Positions 43,271 through 56,067 of a DNA stretch of 64,000 bases are shown piece by piece. The notes beneath the pieces are model-generated. The model was given only the letters and a program-made list of their open reading frames with translations, made no database searches and was not told the DNA's origin. The stretch comes from an uncultured Paracoccaceae bacterium (GTDB lineage Bacteria > Pseudomonadota > Alphaproteobacteria > Rhodobacterales > Rhodobacteraceae): positions 1-64,000 of the forward strand of contig CANLSM010000017.1 of the NCBI GenBank assembly GCA_947493745.1. Direction: 5' to 3'. Positions within the stretch are counted from its first letter, which is position 1, and each line of letters begins with the position of its first letter. The translations under genes and the position numbers were made by a program.

Positions 43271-44233
43271 ATGTCATTTAAAAAGACACTCATGACAGCG
43301 ACACTGCTGGCGACGATGGGGATGTCGGCGCTTGCCGCCGAAGAAGTCAAGATCGGCGTGCCGACCTGGACCGGCGCGCAGGCCATTGCGCATCTTCTGG
43401 GGGCGGTCGTGGAAATGCGCATCGGCGGCAAGGTGGAGTATGTGCCCGGTAACAACGCCACGATCTTTCAGGCGATGGATCAGGGCAAGGGCGACATCGA
43501 TGTGCATCCCGATGTCTGGCTGCCAAATCAGGAGAGCTTCACCAAGAAATATGTGGACGAGGCCGGCACGGTCACGCTGTCATCCAATCCATATGAGGGA
43601 AATCAGGGCTTCTGCGTCTCCCAGGATTTCGCCTCCGCCAACAGCATCACGGATATCGCTGATCTGGGCCGTCCCGATGTCGCCGCGCTGATGGACAGCG
43701 ACGGGAATGGCAAGGGCGAGATGTGGATCGGTGCACCGGGCTGGGCCTCGGCCAATGTCAACGAGGTCAAGGTACGCGACTACGGGTTGCTTGATTTTGT
43801 CGAGCCGGTTCGCGCCGAGGAAAGCGTGAAGACAGCGCGCATCAAGGACTCGATTGCAAAGGGAGAGGGCTACGCCTTCTACTGCTACAAGCCGCATGCG
43901 GTCTGGTTTATGTTCGATGTCGAGATGCTGAGCGAGCCCGCCTATGATCCGGCCAAATACGTGATGGTTCAGCCGTCGGACGATGCCGACTGGTATGAGA
44001 AATCGAATGTCGCCAGCAAGGATGCCCTCAAGGAGGTGCAGATCGCATGGTCGAACTCGCTGGCCGAACGGTCACCGGCAATCACCGAGTTCTTCGAGCG
44101 GTTCTCCCTGACTGCCGATGATGTCAGCAGCTTTGCCTTCGAGATCAGCGGAAACGGTCGCGATCCGGCTGAGGTTGCACGCGAGTGGGTTGAAGCCAAT
44201 CCCGAGCGTGTGGATGCCTGGCTCGGCCTCTGA
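43271..44233 (+). CDS. Betaine-type ABC transporter substrate-binding protein
   Basis: A 320-residue periplasmic receptor of the ProX/OpuAC family with signal peptide (ending SALAAE). Four Trp-containing motifs (PTWTGAQ, DVWLPNQ, GAPGWAS, KPHAVWFMF) supply the aromatic cage for a quaternary or zwitterionic amine. It lies 39 bases after the PLP enzyme gene. A hairpin after it may set its level above that of the membrane subunits. Cargo could be a betaine or, given the neighbour, a sulfonated amino acid; that is open. Confidence 0.9.
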   Translation: MSFKKTLMTATLLATMGMSALAAEEVKIGVPTWTGAQAIAHLLGAVVEMRIGGKVEYVPGNNATIFQAMDQGKGDIDVHPDVWLPNQESFTKKYVDEAGTVTLSSNPYEGNQGFCVSQDFASANSITDIADLGRPDVAALMDSDGNGKGEMWIGAPGWASANVNEVKVRDYGLLDFVEPVRAEESVKTARIKDSIAKGEGYAFYCYKPHAVWFMFDVEMLSEPAYDPAKYVMVQPSDDADWYEKSNVASKDALKEVQIAWSNSLAERSPAITEFFERFSLTADDVSSFAFEISGNGRDPAEVAREWVEANPERVDAWLGL

Positions 44234-44254
44234 CACCCCTCGATAGCCCCGCAT

Positions 44255-44280
44255 ATGGCTCCGGTTACGCCCGGAGCCAT
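44255..44280 (+). repeat. Intercistronic hairpin
   Basis: Perfect 10-bp stem ATGGCTCCGG (44255-44264) with CCGGAGCCAT (44271-44280), no T-run, between the binding-protein and ATPase genes; likely an mRNA-stabilising or attenuating hairpin. Confidence 0.6.
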
Positions 44281-44329
44281 CCCAACACCAATGCCGGCAC
44301 GCGGCCGCATGATGGAATGATATCCGGTC

Positions 44330-45385
44330 ATGAGTGACGATACTGTCATCGAAATCTCCAACGTCTGGAAGATTTTCGGCAATCAGCCCCATGAGGCTCT
44401 GAAAGCGATCCGCGATGAGGGACTGGACAAGGCCGAGGTTCTCGCGCGGTTCAATGCGGTCGTGGGCGTGGCGGATGTCAGCCTCTCGGTCAACCGCGGC
44501 GAGATTTTCTGCATCATGGGACTATCGGGCAGTGGCAAGTCCACGCTGGTCCGGCATTTCAACCGATTGCTTGAGCCGACCGACGGGCAGATCCTGATCG
44601 AAGGCACGGATGTGATGGGTCTGGGCCCGAAGGAGCTGCAGGGCTTTCGCAACCGCAAGATCGGGATGGTCTTTCAGAACTTTGCCCTGATGCCGCACCG
44701 GTCTGTGCTGGACAACGTGGCCATGCCGCTTGAAATCCGGCAGGTCAGCAAGAATGACCGTATGCGCCAGGCTGCTGCCATCCTCGACATTGTCGAGCTG
44801 GGGGCCTGGGGATCGAAATTCGCGCATGAACTGTCTGGCGGCATGCAGCAACGTGTCGGGCTGGCGCGCGCACTGGCAGCGAACCCCGACGTTCTTCTGA
44901 TGGACGAGCCGTTCTCGGCGCTTGACCCGCTGATCCGTCGCCAATTGCAGGACGAGTTCATTCGTCTGTCCAAGATCCTCAAGAAGACGACTGTCTTTAT
45001 CACGCATGATCTGGATGAGGCGGTCCGCATCGGTGACCGCATCGCCATCATGCGCGATGGACGGCTGGTCCAGACCGGGACGGCGGAGGAAATCGTCATG
45101 AACCCGGCGGATGATTACGTCTCGGATTTCGTGGCGGGTATCTCGCGGCTCAAGGTCGTTCATGCTCATGCGGTGATGCAACCGCTGGAGGCCTACAGGC
45201 AGACCAACGCGCCCCTTTCCGCCGATGCACCGCGGGTTCCGGCAGACGAGACGCTCAGCACGCTCATCAATCTGGCCATAGATCATGACGGGGCCATTCT
45301 GGTTGCCGATGGCGACAGGGATGTGGGTGTGATCACCCGCGCCGATATCCTGCGAACCGTTGTCGAAGGGACCGAAATGTCATGA
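44330..45385 (+). CDS. Betaine-type ABC transporter ATP-binding protein
   Basis: A 351-residue ATPase of the ProV/OpuAA family: Walker A GLSGSGKST (about residues 63-71), signature LSGGMQQRVGLARAL, Walker B VLLMDEPFSALD, switch ITHDLDEA. The long insertion before Walker A and a C-terminal CBS-like region (VITRADIL near the end) are typical of the osmotic/QAT type. It overlaps the permease gene by four bases. Confidence 0.95.
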   Translation: MSDDTVIEISNVWKIFGNQPHEALKAIRDEGLDKAEVLARFNAVVGVADVSLSVNRGEIFCIMGLSGSGKSTLVRHFNRLLEPTDGQILIEGTDVMGLGPKELQGFRNRKIGMVFQNFALMPHRSVLDNVAMPLEIRQVSKNDRMRQAAAILDIVELGAWGSKFAHELSGGMQQRVGLARALAANPDVLLMDEPFSALDPLIRRQLQDEFIRLSKILKKTTVFITHDLDEAVRIGDRIAIMRDGRLVQTGTAEEIVMNPADDYVSDFVAGISRLKVVHAHAVMQPLEAYRQTNAPLSADAPRVPADETLSTLINLAIDHDGAILVADGDRDVGVITRADILRTVVEGTEMS

Positions 45386-46923
45386 CCGACACAGCTCAGA
45401 ACCCGCTTGAGGCCACAGACACCGAAGCCGCCCTCGCCTATGCGGCCGAGCGACGGGACAATATCCGCAGCTTTGTGCGCACGAGCCCCGACTATTACAT
45501 CTCCCAGTTCGACAAGATCGGCGAGAGCGCCCGGTTCAGGCCCACCTTCAACCTCTTCGCGGGCCTCTTTGGGCCGGTCTGGTTCGGCGCGCGCGGCCTC
45601 TGGTCCTGGGCGCTGCCGTTTCTCATCATCGAGACGCTGGCCTTCGTGCAGATCGCCCGTGGGCTGTTCGGGGATCTTGCCGCGGATGCGTTTGCCCGCA
45701 TCGCCTCCATCGAAAGCACGCTGGAACTCAGGCGCCAGCAACTCGCCTCGGCGATCGAGACCGGCTCGGACAAGGTCGATGTCTACCGGCGAACGGTCGA
45801 ATCCCTCGAGGCGGCCATCGGTGGCATCCGCGAGGAGGCCGTGGCCCTCTCGGAGCAGGGCGTATGGATCGCGACGACCGGCCTGATCATCCTGCTGAGC
45901 GTCAAGACTGTCGAGGCGGTCGCCGCCAACTGGGCACTTGAGACGCGGTTCTCGGACTGGTTGTCGGATCGCTCCATCCGCTCCGGGCTGCCGGTGTCCC
46001 AGATTGCTTTCAGCGGGGTCTTCATGGCTCTTATCGTGATCGCTGCGGTGTTGCATTACAGCTTTCCCGATCGCTTCGAAATTCTGGGCGAGTTTCCGAC
46101 CGATCCAAACTATCGGCTGAGCAGCATTGACTGGGTCGAGGCCTTCTTCGCGTTTTGCGTGGCAAATGGCGAGGCACTGTTTGATCTCATCACCTACGGC
46201 ATTCGCCTGATCCTGGATGCGCTGGAACTGGTCTTTGTCGGGACACCCTGGATCGTTATTGCCAGCCTGATCATCCTGCTGACCTGGCTGACGGCAGGAA
46301 CACGCACCGCGATATGGTCAGCGGCCTTTCTGTCCTACATGGGCCTTCTGGGGTTCTGGGAGAAGGCGATGACGACGCTGGCCCTGCTGGGCACAGCCGC
46401 TTGCCTATCGATCCTGATCGGCATTCCGCTGGGCATGTTCTGCGCCCGTCGCCCCAGATTCTACTCCTTCATCCAGCCGATCATGGATTTCATGCAGACG
46501 ATGCCCGCCTTCGTGTTCATGATCCCGGTCATTGCCTTCTTCGGAACCGGCAAACCTGCCGCTGTCGTCACGACGATGATCTTTGGGGGCACCCCGGTGG
46601 TCCGGCTGACGGTTCTCGGTCTGCGCGGGGTTCCCGACAGCGTGAGAGAGGCGGCAATCTCGTTCGGGGCAACCAAATGGTATCTGCTCACGCGCGTTGA
46701 CCTTCCCCTTGCCAGCCCGTCGATCCGGGCGGGGATCAACCAGACCATCATGCTGTCGCTTGCCATGGTGGTGGTGGCATCGCTCATCGGCGCCAAGGGT
46801 CTGGGCGAGGACGTTCTGGAAGCCCTGCAATACGCCAATGTGGGACAGGGCATTCTGGCGGGGTTCGCGATCCTCTTCTGTGCCATGATCCTCGACCGCA
46901 TCGTGCAGGGCCAGCGGAAATGA
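45382..46923 (+). CDS. Betaine-type ABC transporter permease
   Basis: A 513-residue permease of the ProW/OpuAB family with an unusually long N-terminal half (several helices and a coiled-coil segment around residues 110-160) before the standard permease domain. The domain includes PIMDFMQTMPAFVFMIP and the EAA-like loop VPDSVREAAISFGATKWYLL. It is longer than the roughly 350 of ProW, as in the roseobacter-type transporters. It overlaps both neighbours by four bases. Confidence 0.93.
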   Translation: MTDTAQNPLEATDTEAALAYAAERRDNIRSFVRTSPDYYISQFDKIGESARFRPTFNLFAGLFGPVWFGARGLWSWALPFLIIETLAFVQIARGLFGDLAADAFARIASIESTLELRRQQLASAIETGSDKVDVYRRTVESLEAAIGGIREEAVALSEQGVWIATTGLIILLSVKTVEAVAANWALETRFSDWLSDRSIRSGLPVSQIAFSGVFMALIVIAAVLHYSFPDRFEILGEFPTDPNYRLSSIDWVEAFFAFCVANGEALFDLITYGIRLILDALELVFVGTPWIVIASLIILLTWLTAGTRTAIWSAAFLSYMGLLGFWEKAMTTLALLGTAACLSILIGIPLGMFCARRPRFYSFIQPIMDFMQTMPAFVFMIPVIAFFGTGKPAAVVTTMIFGGTPVVRLTVLGLRGVPDSVREAAISFGATKWYLLTRVDLPLASPSIRAGINQTIMLSLAMVVVASLIGAKGLGEDVLEALQYANVGQGILAGFAILFCAMILDRIVQGQRK

Positions 46924-47657
46924 TCCCACTGGTTCTGGTCCATGGTTTCATGGGCGGCAGCCAGCAATGGGACCCCCAGATTGCGGCGTTGTCTCAGGCC
47001 TTTGACCTCCTTGCCGTGGACCTGCCCGGATTTGGTAAGAACAATTCCCATCCTTCGATCAACTCGATCGGTGGGTTCGCGGATTGGGTGATCGCGGAAC
47101 TGGGCAGGAAAGGCATCAAGCGGTATCATCTGCTCGGACATTCGATGGGTGGCATGATCGCGCAAGAGATGGCGCACCGGGACCCCAACCGCGTCGATCA
47201 TCTGATCCTCTATGGAACCGGCCCTATCGGTGTTCTGCCCGGGCGATTTGAAACTATTGCCGAAAGCAAGGCGCGGGCGGCGGCTGATGGTGCAGGGATG
47301 ACGGCCCGGCGCATCTCGGCCACATGGTTTCTCGACCGCGAGGCCGCGCCCGCCTATGAAGCCTGTGCAAAGATCGCAGAGCAGAGTTCACCGGACGCCA
47401 TTCCGGCGGGTCTCGATGCCATGCAAACCTGGTCGGGGGTGGATAACCTGCCTGCAATCAATGCGCCGACACTTCTGATCTGGGGCGATGGTGATCGCAC
47501 CTACCCCTGGGAACAGATCGAGCGTCTCTGGCGCGGCATATCTGGTGCGGCTCTGGCTGTCGTGCCCGGCTGTGCCCATGCGGTCCATCTTGAGAAACCA
47601 AGTATTTTCAACGAGCTGGTTCTGGATTTTCTGTGCGGGCGGCGGGAACAGGCTTAA
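46920..47657 (+). CDS. Alpha/beta hydrolase
   Basis: A 245-residue alpha/beta hydrolase: oxyanion HGFMGG, nucleophile elbow GHSMGGM (Ser about 82), Asp in WGDGDRTYP, His in GCAHAVHLEKP. It overlaps the permease stop (ATGA), so it belongs to the LysR-controlled transporter operon and converges with thiD, sharing the TTAA of their stops. The substrate is unknown; an ester or amide of the imported compound is possible. Confidence 0.85.
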   Translation: MIPLVLVHGFMGGSQQWDPQIAALSQAFDLLAVDLPGFGKNNSHPSINSIGGFADWVIAELGRKGIKRYHLLGHSMGGMIAQEMAHRDPNRVDHLILYGTGPIGVLPGRFETIAESKARAAADGAGMTARRISATWFLDREAAPAYEACAKIAEQSSPDAIPAGLDAMQTWSGVDNLPAINAPTLLIWGDGDRTYPWEQIERLWRGISGAALAVVPGCAHAVHLEKPSIFNELVLDFLCGRREQA

Positions 47658-48376
47658 CGAAAATCCGACAACCATGTGTGAACATGGTCCTTCGCATCCC
47701 GGCAGGCATCCCCCAGCGTGCATCCCTGTGCCAGCATGCAGGCAATCGCTGTCGCAAGCGAACACCCGGTGCCTCGTTTGCCCTTGGGCAGTCGCTTTGA
47801 GGTGAAGCTCACATGGCGCGACGCCTCAAAAAGATGGTCCGTGGATGTCGGTCCACCACAATGGCCACCCTTGATCAGGACGGCGCGCGCGCCTTGCGCA
47901 AGCAGCATCTTCCCCAGTGTCGCAATATCTTCCTCGCCCGCGGCCAGGGGTGTACCGGCAAGACGACCTGCCTCATCCAGATTGGGCGTGATCAGCGAGG
48001 CAACCGCCAGAAGCCTCCCGATGCCCTTCGCATCCATCAGCACTCCGCCCGAACTGGATTTCAGAACCGGGTCCAGAACGACCGGGATCTTTCGACCAGT
48101 CAGAGATGCCGCAACCGCATCGGCACAGTCCAGTGAGCCCAGCATTCCGATCTTGACCGCATCGACAGGCCCGCTGGCGAGTGCCGTCTCGATCTGTGCC
48201 ACAAGAACCGGCAGAGGTGTCCTGTGAACCTCATGCACCGCGCCATCCGTTTGCGCCGTCACTGCGGTGACAACCGGTCGGACCCTGCATCCAAGCTCGG
48301 TTGCGATCGAGACATCGCGGGTCAGTCCCGCACCACCACTGCTGTCTGTGCCCGCAATGACCAGCAGGTGCTTCAT
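47654..48376 (-). CDS. thiD: Hydroxymethylpyrimidine/phosphomethylpyrimidine kinase ThiD
   Basis: A 240-residue PfkB-type kinase: GTDSSGGAGLTRD at the N-terminus, DPVLKSSSG, LITPNLDEAGRL, VLIKGGH, and the catalytic GTGCSLATAI loop. It phosphorylates HMP and HMP-P to HMP-PP for thiamine synthesis. ATG 48376 overlaps the thiE stop; the upstream start at 48394 lies inside thiE. It is the last gene of the thi operon. Confidence 0.94.
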   Translation of the reverse strand: MKHLLVIAGTDSSGGAGLTRDVSIATELGCRVRPVVTAVTAQTDGAVHEVHRTPLPVLVAQIETALASGPVDAVKIGMLGSLDCADAVAASLTGRKIPVVLDPVLKSSSGGVLMDAKGIGRLLAVASLITPNLDEAGRLAGTPLAAGEEDIATLGKMLLAQGARAVLIKGGHCGGPTSTDHLFEASRHVSFTSKRLPKGKRGTGCSLATAIACMLAQGCTLGDACRDAKDHVHTWLSDFR

Positions 48377-48966
48377 TTGCAGGCCTCCAGCCATCTGCGT
48401 GTCCGGGCCTCAGGGTCGTCTGCGGTCTGAATGTCGGTCACAACGGCGGCACTGTCTGCTCCTGCCGCGAACACGCCCGGCAGTCGTTCCGGTGTGAGCC
48501 CGCCGATGGCAACAAGGGGCTTCCTTCCAATCAGTGCTTTCCACTTCCTGATGCGCTCCAGCCCCTGCGGTGCCCACTTCATTTTCTTGAGACAGGTCGG
48601 ATAAACCGGTCCGAGCGCCACATAGGACGGATCGCAGGACATGGCTCGGTCGAGTTCAGCCTCATCATGGGTCGACAGCCCGATGCGAATGCCCGAGCGA
48701 TGGAGCATGGCAAAGTCGGCCTGATCCATATCCTCCTGCCCCAGATGAACGAAGTCGCACCCCAGATCGAGCGCGATCTGCCAGTGATCGTTTACGACAA
48801 GCTGCGCTCCGTGCCGGTCGCAGACATCACGGGCGCGTGCGATCTGCCTGCACAACCCACGCTCCGGCTGGTCCTTGATCCGCAGTTGAACCAGCTTCAC
48901 GCCAAGCGGGACCAGCCGTTCAAGCCGCTCCGCATCTCCGACAATCAGATAGAAGCGCTCCATCAT
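48373..48966 (-). CDS. thiE: Thiamine phosphate synthase ThiE
   Basis: A 197-residue TIM-barrel enzyme that joins HMP-PP and the thiazole phosphate. Family segments are [45 protein letters not shown] and [11 protein letters not shown]. It starts with ATGATG overlapping the thiG stop. Slightly short of the usual 210 residues but complete. Confidence 0.92.
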   Translation of the reverse strand: MMERFYLIVGDAERLERLVPLGVKLVQLRIKDQPERGLCRQIARARDVCDRHGAQLVVNDHWQIALDLGCDFVHLGQEDMDQADFAMLHRSGIRIGLSTHDEAELDRAMSCDPSYVALGPVYPTCLKKMKWAPQGLERIRKWKALIGRKPLVAIGGLTPERLPGVFAAGADSAAVVTDIQTADDPEARTRRWLEACK

Positions 48967-49730
48967 CCAAGCTCGGCCATGCCGAGCAGGGGGGTGGACG
49001 GGACCGCCATGTCGCGCGGTTCCATCGGATCGGCGAGATAGCCGGCGCGGCCCGCGCGGATCGCCTGGGTCATGGCGCGCGCCATCCCGACCGGATCCCC
49101 TGCCTTCGCCACGGCCGTGTTGAGCAGCACGGCGTCCACGCCCAACTCCATCGCCTGACAGGCGTCAGACGGGCGTCCGATCCCCGCATCGACGATCAGT
49201 GGCGTGTCCGGGAAATGCGCCCGCATCGCGCGCAACGCGTCCGGATCGCGCAGCCCTTGCCCCGACCCGATAGGTGCACCCCAGGGCATAAGGACCTCGC
49301 ATCCTGCCTCCAGCAGCCGTTCACCGACGATCAGGTCGGCGGTGGTGTAGGGAAAGACCTCGAACCCGTCAGCGCAGAGGATGCGGGCCGCCTCCACCAG
49401 ACCGAATACATCGGGCTGAAGGGTATCCGCGTGGCCGATGACCTCCAGCTTGATCCAGTTCGTGTCAAAGAGGTCGCGCGCCATCTGGGCGGTCGTCACG
49501 GCCTCCGACACCGAATGACATCCCGCCGTGTTCGGCAGGATGCGGCAGTCGGTCCGGCGCAGGATTTTCCAGAACCCCGCGCCCGATCCCTGGGCCGTCT
49601 CCCGGCGCAACGACACGGTGACAACCTCGCACTCACTGGCCTGAATGGCTTCTGTCAGACTGGTGGGCGACGGATATTGCGCGGTGCCGAGCAACAGTCT
49701 GACCGAAATCTCGGTGTTGTAGAGCTTCAT
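48963..49730 (-). CDS. thiG: Thiazole synthase ThiG
   Basis: A 255-residue TIM-barrel synthase that makes the thiamine thiazole from DXP, glycine-derived imine and ThiS thiocarboxylate. Characteristic segments: [76 protein letters not shown] and [16 protein letters not shown]. One base separates it from thiS. Confidence 0.95.
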   Translation of the reverse strand: MKLYNTEISVRLLLGTAQYPSPTSLTEAIQASECEVVTVSLRRETAQGSGAGFWKILRRTDCRILPNTAGCHSVSEAVTTAQMARDLFDTNWIKLEVIGHADTLQPDVFGLVEAARILCADGFEVFPYTTADLIVGERLLEAGCEVLMPWGAPIGSGQGLRDPDALRAMRAHFPDTPLIVDAGIGRPSDACQAMELGVDAVLLNTAVAKAGDPVGMARAMTQAIRAGRAGYLADPMEPRDMAVPSTPLLGMAELG

Positions 49731-49897
49731 CCTAGCCTCCCTTCATCGGGGCAAGAACCTCAAGGTTGTCACCGTCCTGAACCGGGGTCCGGTCGCGATC
49801 CCGACGCGGAACAAAGCTGCCGTTCAGGGCGGTCGCCACGGCGACTTCGGTGAACCCCAGTTCGACCAGCGCGGCGGAGAGCGTATCACTGGTAATC

Positions 49898-52704
<2,807 letters not shown>

Positions 52705-52789
52705 TTAGGGGCTCGGGAAACACGAGGAAGCATGAAGCGCTCCTCCGGTGGCTTGCACATGACTGAAAGGCATAACCCTCGGCAGTGCG

Positions 52790-52895
52790 CGCCTAGCTTC
52801 CTACGCCAGTATCAACTGGGTCAGGTTCAAAGGGTCGCGACACTGCAGAAACTCTGCCAGCCGCCTCTCAGTCCCTCGGTCGGGACTCCCCTGCG
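52790..52895 (-). promoter_or_regulatory. TPP riboswitch (THI element)
   Basis: On the minus strand the conserved parts occur in order: CTGAGAG (plus 52865-52871), CCTTTGAACCTGA (plus 52821-52833), and GGCGTAGGAAGC (plus 52796-52807), ending in the P1-closing sequence. This is the standard thiamine pyrophosphate aptamer, about 130 bases before thiC. High TPP should shut the operon; the expression platform lies between it and the start codon. The remainder of the 437-base gap to the tct genes holds no gene. Confidence 0.95.
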
Positions 52896-53099
52896 TATGA
52901 TCTGGCTACCGAATGGCTCGCGCGGTTGCAAGTCTTGAAAGCCCCGGACGTGAAGCGAGTGGGCTCGGTCTCGTTATATGCGTCGAGCAATATTGCACGA
53001 GGGGCGCTGCTATTTCAATATTTGGTATTCCAAAATATCAAATGCCGTGCTAGCGATTTTTCCAAGGCGCGGAATCGACGCCTGACCAAGGGAGGAAGA

Positions 53100-54047
53100 A
53101 TGATGAAGAAGTTGTTTGCCATCGCGGCGGCTGCAGTGATTGTCGGCGGCCCCGTTATCGCCCAGGAATACCCGTCCAAAACCATCGAGGTCATCACCCA
53201 TGCAGGGAACGGCGGCGGCACAGACGTGACCACGCGGATGATGATGATCCGCGCAAGGCGCGAACTGGAAGCCGACATGGTGGTTGTCAACAAGCGCGGC
53301 GGTGGTGGCGCGACGGCGATGGACTATTACCTGACCCAGCCAGCCGACGGGCACAGCATCCTGACCTTCACCATTGGTCACTCCGCAACTGTCGCTTTGG
53401 GAAAAACCGATATGACGCTGGATGACGTGCGCCCGATTGCACGCGGCACCGACGATCCGCAGATCCTGATGACCCGCTGCGGCATCTATGACAGCGCCGA
53501 GGCCTTCGTTGCCGTGCAAAAGGAGGAGCCGCTGACCTATGGCACGACCCATCTGGGCGGGATCGATGACGTGTCGGCCTTTATGTTTGCCCGCCGCGGA
53601 GAGCTGGCGACCCCGCGCATCGTGCCATTTGAGGGTGGTGGCGAGCTGGCAACTCAACTGGTCGCCGGTGCGGTGGATGTTGCGGTTCTGAACCTAGCCG
53701 AGGCCGGATCGCAGATCGAAGCGGGCGACATCTGTCCGGTGGTCGTTCTGGCTCCGGAACGGATGAGCGGCCTGCCGGATGTGTCCACCGCGCAGGAGCT
53801 TGGGATTGATGCCAATTTCTCGACCGTGCGCGGGTTTGTCGTGCACGCGGATACGCCCGACGATGTGGCCGCAAAGATCGAGGAAGCGTTGCTGAAAGCG
53901 ATGAACCATACGGTCTATCAGGGCTTCCTGACATCCGTAGGGCTGGATGCGAGTTCCGTGGCGGATGCCGAGACATGGGGCAATCAGCTGACCTCGATGC
54001 AGACGGACATGGATGCCGCCCTGCGCGAACTGGGTTTTATCGAGTAA
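53100..54047 (+). CDS. tctC: Tripartite tricarboxylate transporter receptor TctC
   Basis: A 315-residue Bug/TctC periplasmic receptor with signal peptide (LFAIAAAAVIVGGPVIAQ) and family motifs YPSKTIEVITHAGNGGGTD and GGGGATAMDYYLTQPADGH. GGAGG lies just upstream of ATGATG (53100 or 53103); the in-frame extension to 52926 has no support. It opens the tctCBA operon and delivers a carboxylated substrate, probably a sugar acid given the neighbours. Confidence 0.92.
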   Translation: MMKKLFAIAAAAVIVGGPVIAQEYPSKTIEVITHAGNGGGTDVTTRMMMIRARRELEADMVVVNKRGGGGATAMDYYLTQPADGHSILTFTIGHSATVALGKTDMTLDDVRPIARGTDDPQILMTRCGIYDSAEAFVAVQKEEPLTYGTTHLGGIDDVSAFMFARRGELATPRIVPFEGGGELATQLVAGAVDVAVLNLAEAGSQIEAGDICPVVVLAPERMSGLPDVSTAQELGIDANFSTVRGFVVHADTPDDVAAKIEEALLKAMNHTVYQGFLTSVGLDASSVADAETWGNQLTSMQTDMDAALRELGFIE

Positions 54048-54118
54048 CTGAGGATGCCGGTCTGCATTGTCTTCTGGCGGACCGGCTCCCTTCCACTCAC
54101 CCATCAAGGATGGATGCG

Positions 54119-54559
54119 ATGACGCGCTATGCGGTTCCCTGCGGGATTATCATCTTTTGCCTGGTCGCATACTGGTTGAGCACACAGTTCGACCGTGTTC
54201 CGCCGATCTTCGTGCGCGGGATGCAACCATCGGATTTTCCGCAACTGATCCTGATGCTGATCATCGCGCTGTCGGTCTGCGTGATGATTTTCGACCGCCC
54301 CGTCACCCGTGATCCGATCCCGCTCAAGGTCTGGATCAGCATCGCCCTTTTCGTGGTGTTTACCCTGGCGGCACAGGTCGACCTGTTTCTGGGCCTGGGT
54401 GTTTTTGCCGGTGCGCTGGCCTGGCTTTGGGGCGAGCGTCGGATTTGGGGCGTCGGGCTTGTTGCCATTGTCAGCCCGGTCGCTGTCTTTCTTCTCTTTG
54501 ATCAGGTTTTCAACATCCGCTTTCCGCGCGGTTTGCTGACAAACCACTGGTACGGGTAG
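54119..54559 (+). CDS. tctB: Tripartite transporter small membrane protein TctB
   Basis: A 146-residue protein with four hydrophobic helices, the usual TctB build. ATG 54119 has AAGGA eight bases upstream and starts straight into the first helix; ATG 54110 is an in-frame alternative. It lies five bases before tctA. Confidence 0.85.
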   Translation: MTRYAVPCGIIIFCLVAYWLSTQFDRVPPIFVRGMQPSDFPQLILMLIIALSVCVMIFDRPVTRDPIPLKVWISIALFVVFTLAAQVDLFLGLGVFAGALAWLWGERRIWGVGLVAIVSPVAVFLLFDQVFNIRFPRGLLTNHWYG

Positions 54560-54564
54560 CGCAG

Positions 54565-56064
54565 ATGGAGCTGCTCTTCGCAGGTCTCGCCGCACTGGCC
54601 GATCCGGGTCTGCTGGCGCTGCTCTTTGCAGCGACGCTGGGTGGGGTGATCATCGGGGCGCTGCCGGGCCTGAATGCGACGACGGGGGCCGCACTGCTGC
54701 TGCCCTTCACGATTACTATGGAACCTGTACCCGCCATCGCGATCCTGACGACGATATACTGTGCCGCCACATTTGCCGGAGCCATCACCGCGATCCTGAT
54801 CAACACACCAGGCACGTCAGCCAGTGCCACGACATGTCTGGATGGCTACCCGCTGGCCCAGCGTGGCGAGGCCGGGCGCGCTCTGGGCATGGCAACTGTG
54901 TCCTCCACGATTGGCGGCATCATTTCCATCGTGTGCCTGATGCTGGCAGCACCCTTGATGGCGCGGATGGCCTATAACTTTGCCCCGCCGGAATATTTTG
55001 CGCTCACCGTTTTTGGCATTTCGATGCTGGCGACCATTGGCGATGGCACGCCGCTGAAAAACATCATTACGGGCGCGCTCGGTATCCTGCTGGCCACTGT
55101 CGGCAAGGACCTTCTGACCACGGTCGAGCGATTCACCTTCGGCTTCAACGAATTGTCCGAAGGGATCGGGTTCGTGCCGGTCATGATCGGGATTTTCGGG
55201 ATATCCGAGCTTTTGGTTCAGGCCGAGCGTCTGAACGTGGAGCGCAAGCAGGTCTTCATGAAGGCGATCAGACTGCCCTCGCGTGCGGATTATCGCAAGG
55301 TGTGGCGGACCATCCTGCGCAGTTCCGGGATCGGGACGTTCATCGGCATTCTGCCCGCCGAAGGCGCCACGGTCGCATCGATGATCGGCTATAACGAGGC
55401 GCGGCGCTGGTCCAGGACGCCCGAGGAATTCGGCAAGGGCGCGATCGAAGGCATCGCGGGGTCCGAGGCCGCCAACAACGCTGCCACCGGCGGGGCGATG
55501 GTCCCCACCCTGGCACTGGGTATCCCCGGCAGTCCCACTGCTGCGGTGATCCTTGCCGGGCTGATGGTGCACGGCCTGCAGCCCGGACCGACCATGTTCA
55601 CGGAGCAGGCCGAGTTCGCCTATGCGATTTTCTGGGCCATGCTGTTTGTGAACGTTATGTTCATCTTCGTGGGGCTGTTCGGTGCCAAGATCTTTGCCCG
55701 CGTCACCTTTATCCCGGTGCAGATCCTGTGGCCGATCGTGTTTACGTTTTCGGTCGTCGGCGCCTATGCGCTGGATCAGTCGATGCTGGATGTCTACATC
55801 GCGCTGGCATCCGGGGTGATCGGGTATTTCATGCGCCGTTTCGGATATTCGGTTGTCCCGCTGGCCATCGGCCTTATCCTTGGTGGGATGTTGGAAAAAC
55901 GGCTGGGGCAATCCCTGATCATGCTCGACGATCAATGGTGGCTGATGTTCACCCGCCCGCTGACGCTGCTGTTCTTCGTGCTCACAGTTCTGGCGTTGTT
56001 CGGGCCACTCCTGTGGCGGCGGCTGTTCACGCAACGTGACCCCATGGTTTCCACCGGAGAGTGA
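54565..56064 (+). CDS. tctA: Tripartite transporter large permease TctA
   Basis: A 499-residue TctA permease with the signature stretch GALPGLNATTGAALLLPFT near the N-terminus, the duplicated GSEAANNAATGGAMVPTLAL and IPGSPTAAVILAGLMVHGLQPGP regions, and about twelve helices. It carries the substrate presented by TctC. Three bases separate it from the dehydratase gene. Confidence 0.95.
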   Translation: MELLFAGLAALADPGLLALLFAATLGGVIIGALPGLNATTGAALLLPFTITMEPVPAIAILTTIYCAATFAGAITAILINTPGTSASATTCLDGYPLAQRGEAGRALGMATVSSTIGGIISIVCLMLAAPLMARMAYNFAPPEYFALTVFGISMLATIGDGTPLKNIITGALGILLATVGKDLLTTVERFTFGFNELSEGIGFVPVMIGIFGISELLVQAERLNVERKQVFMKAIRLPSRADYRKVWRTILRSSGIGTFIGILPAEGATVASMIGYNEARRWSRTPEEFGKGAIEGIAGSEAANNAATGGAMVPTLALGIPGSPTAAVILAGLMVHGLQPGPTMFTEQAEFAYAIFWAMLFVNVMFIFVGLFGAKIFARVTFIPVQILWPIVFTFSVVGAYALDQSMLDVYIALASGVIGYFMRRFGYSVVPLAIGLILGGMLEKRLGQSLIMLDDQWWLMFTRPLTLLFFVLTVLALFGPLLWRRLFTQRDPMVSTGE

Positions 56065-56067
56065 CTA

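Noticed and set aside
54817-56034. 405-residue minus-strand frame opposite tctA
   Set aside because: Antisense of a clear TctA permease, with composition dominated by His, Asp, Gln and Arg typical of shadow frames.
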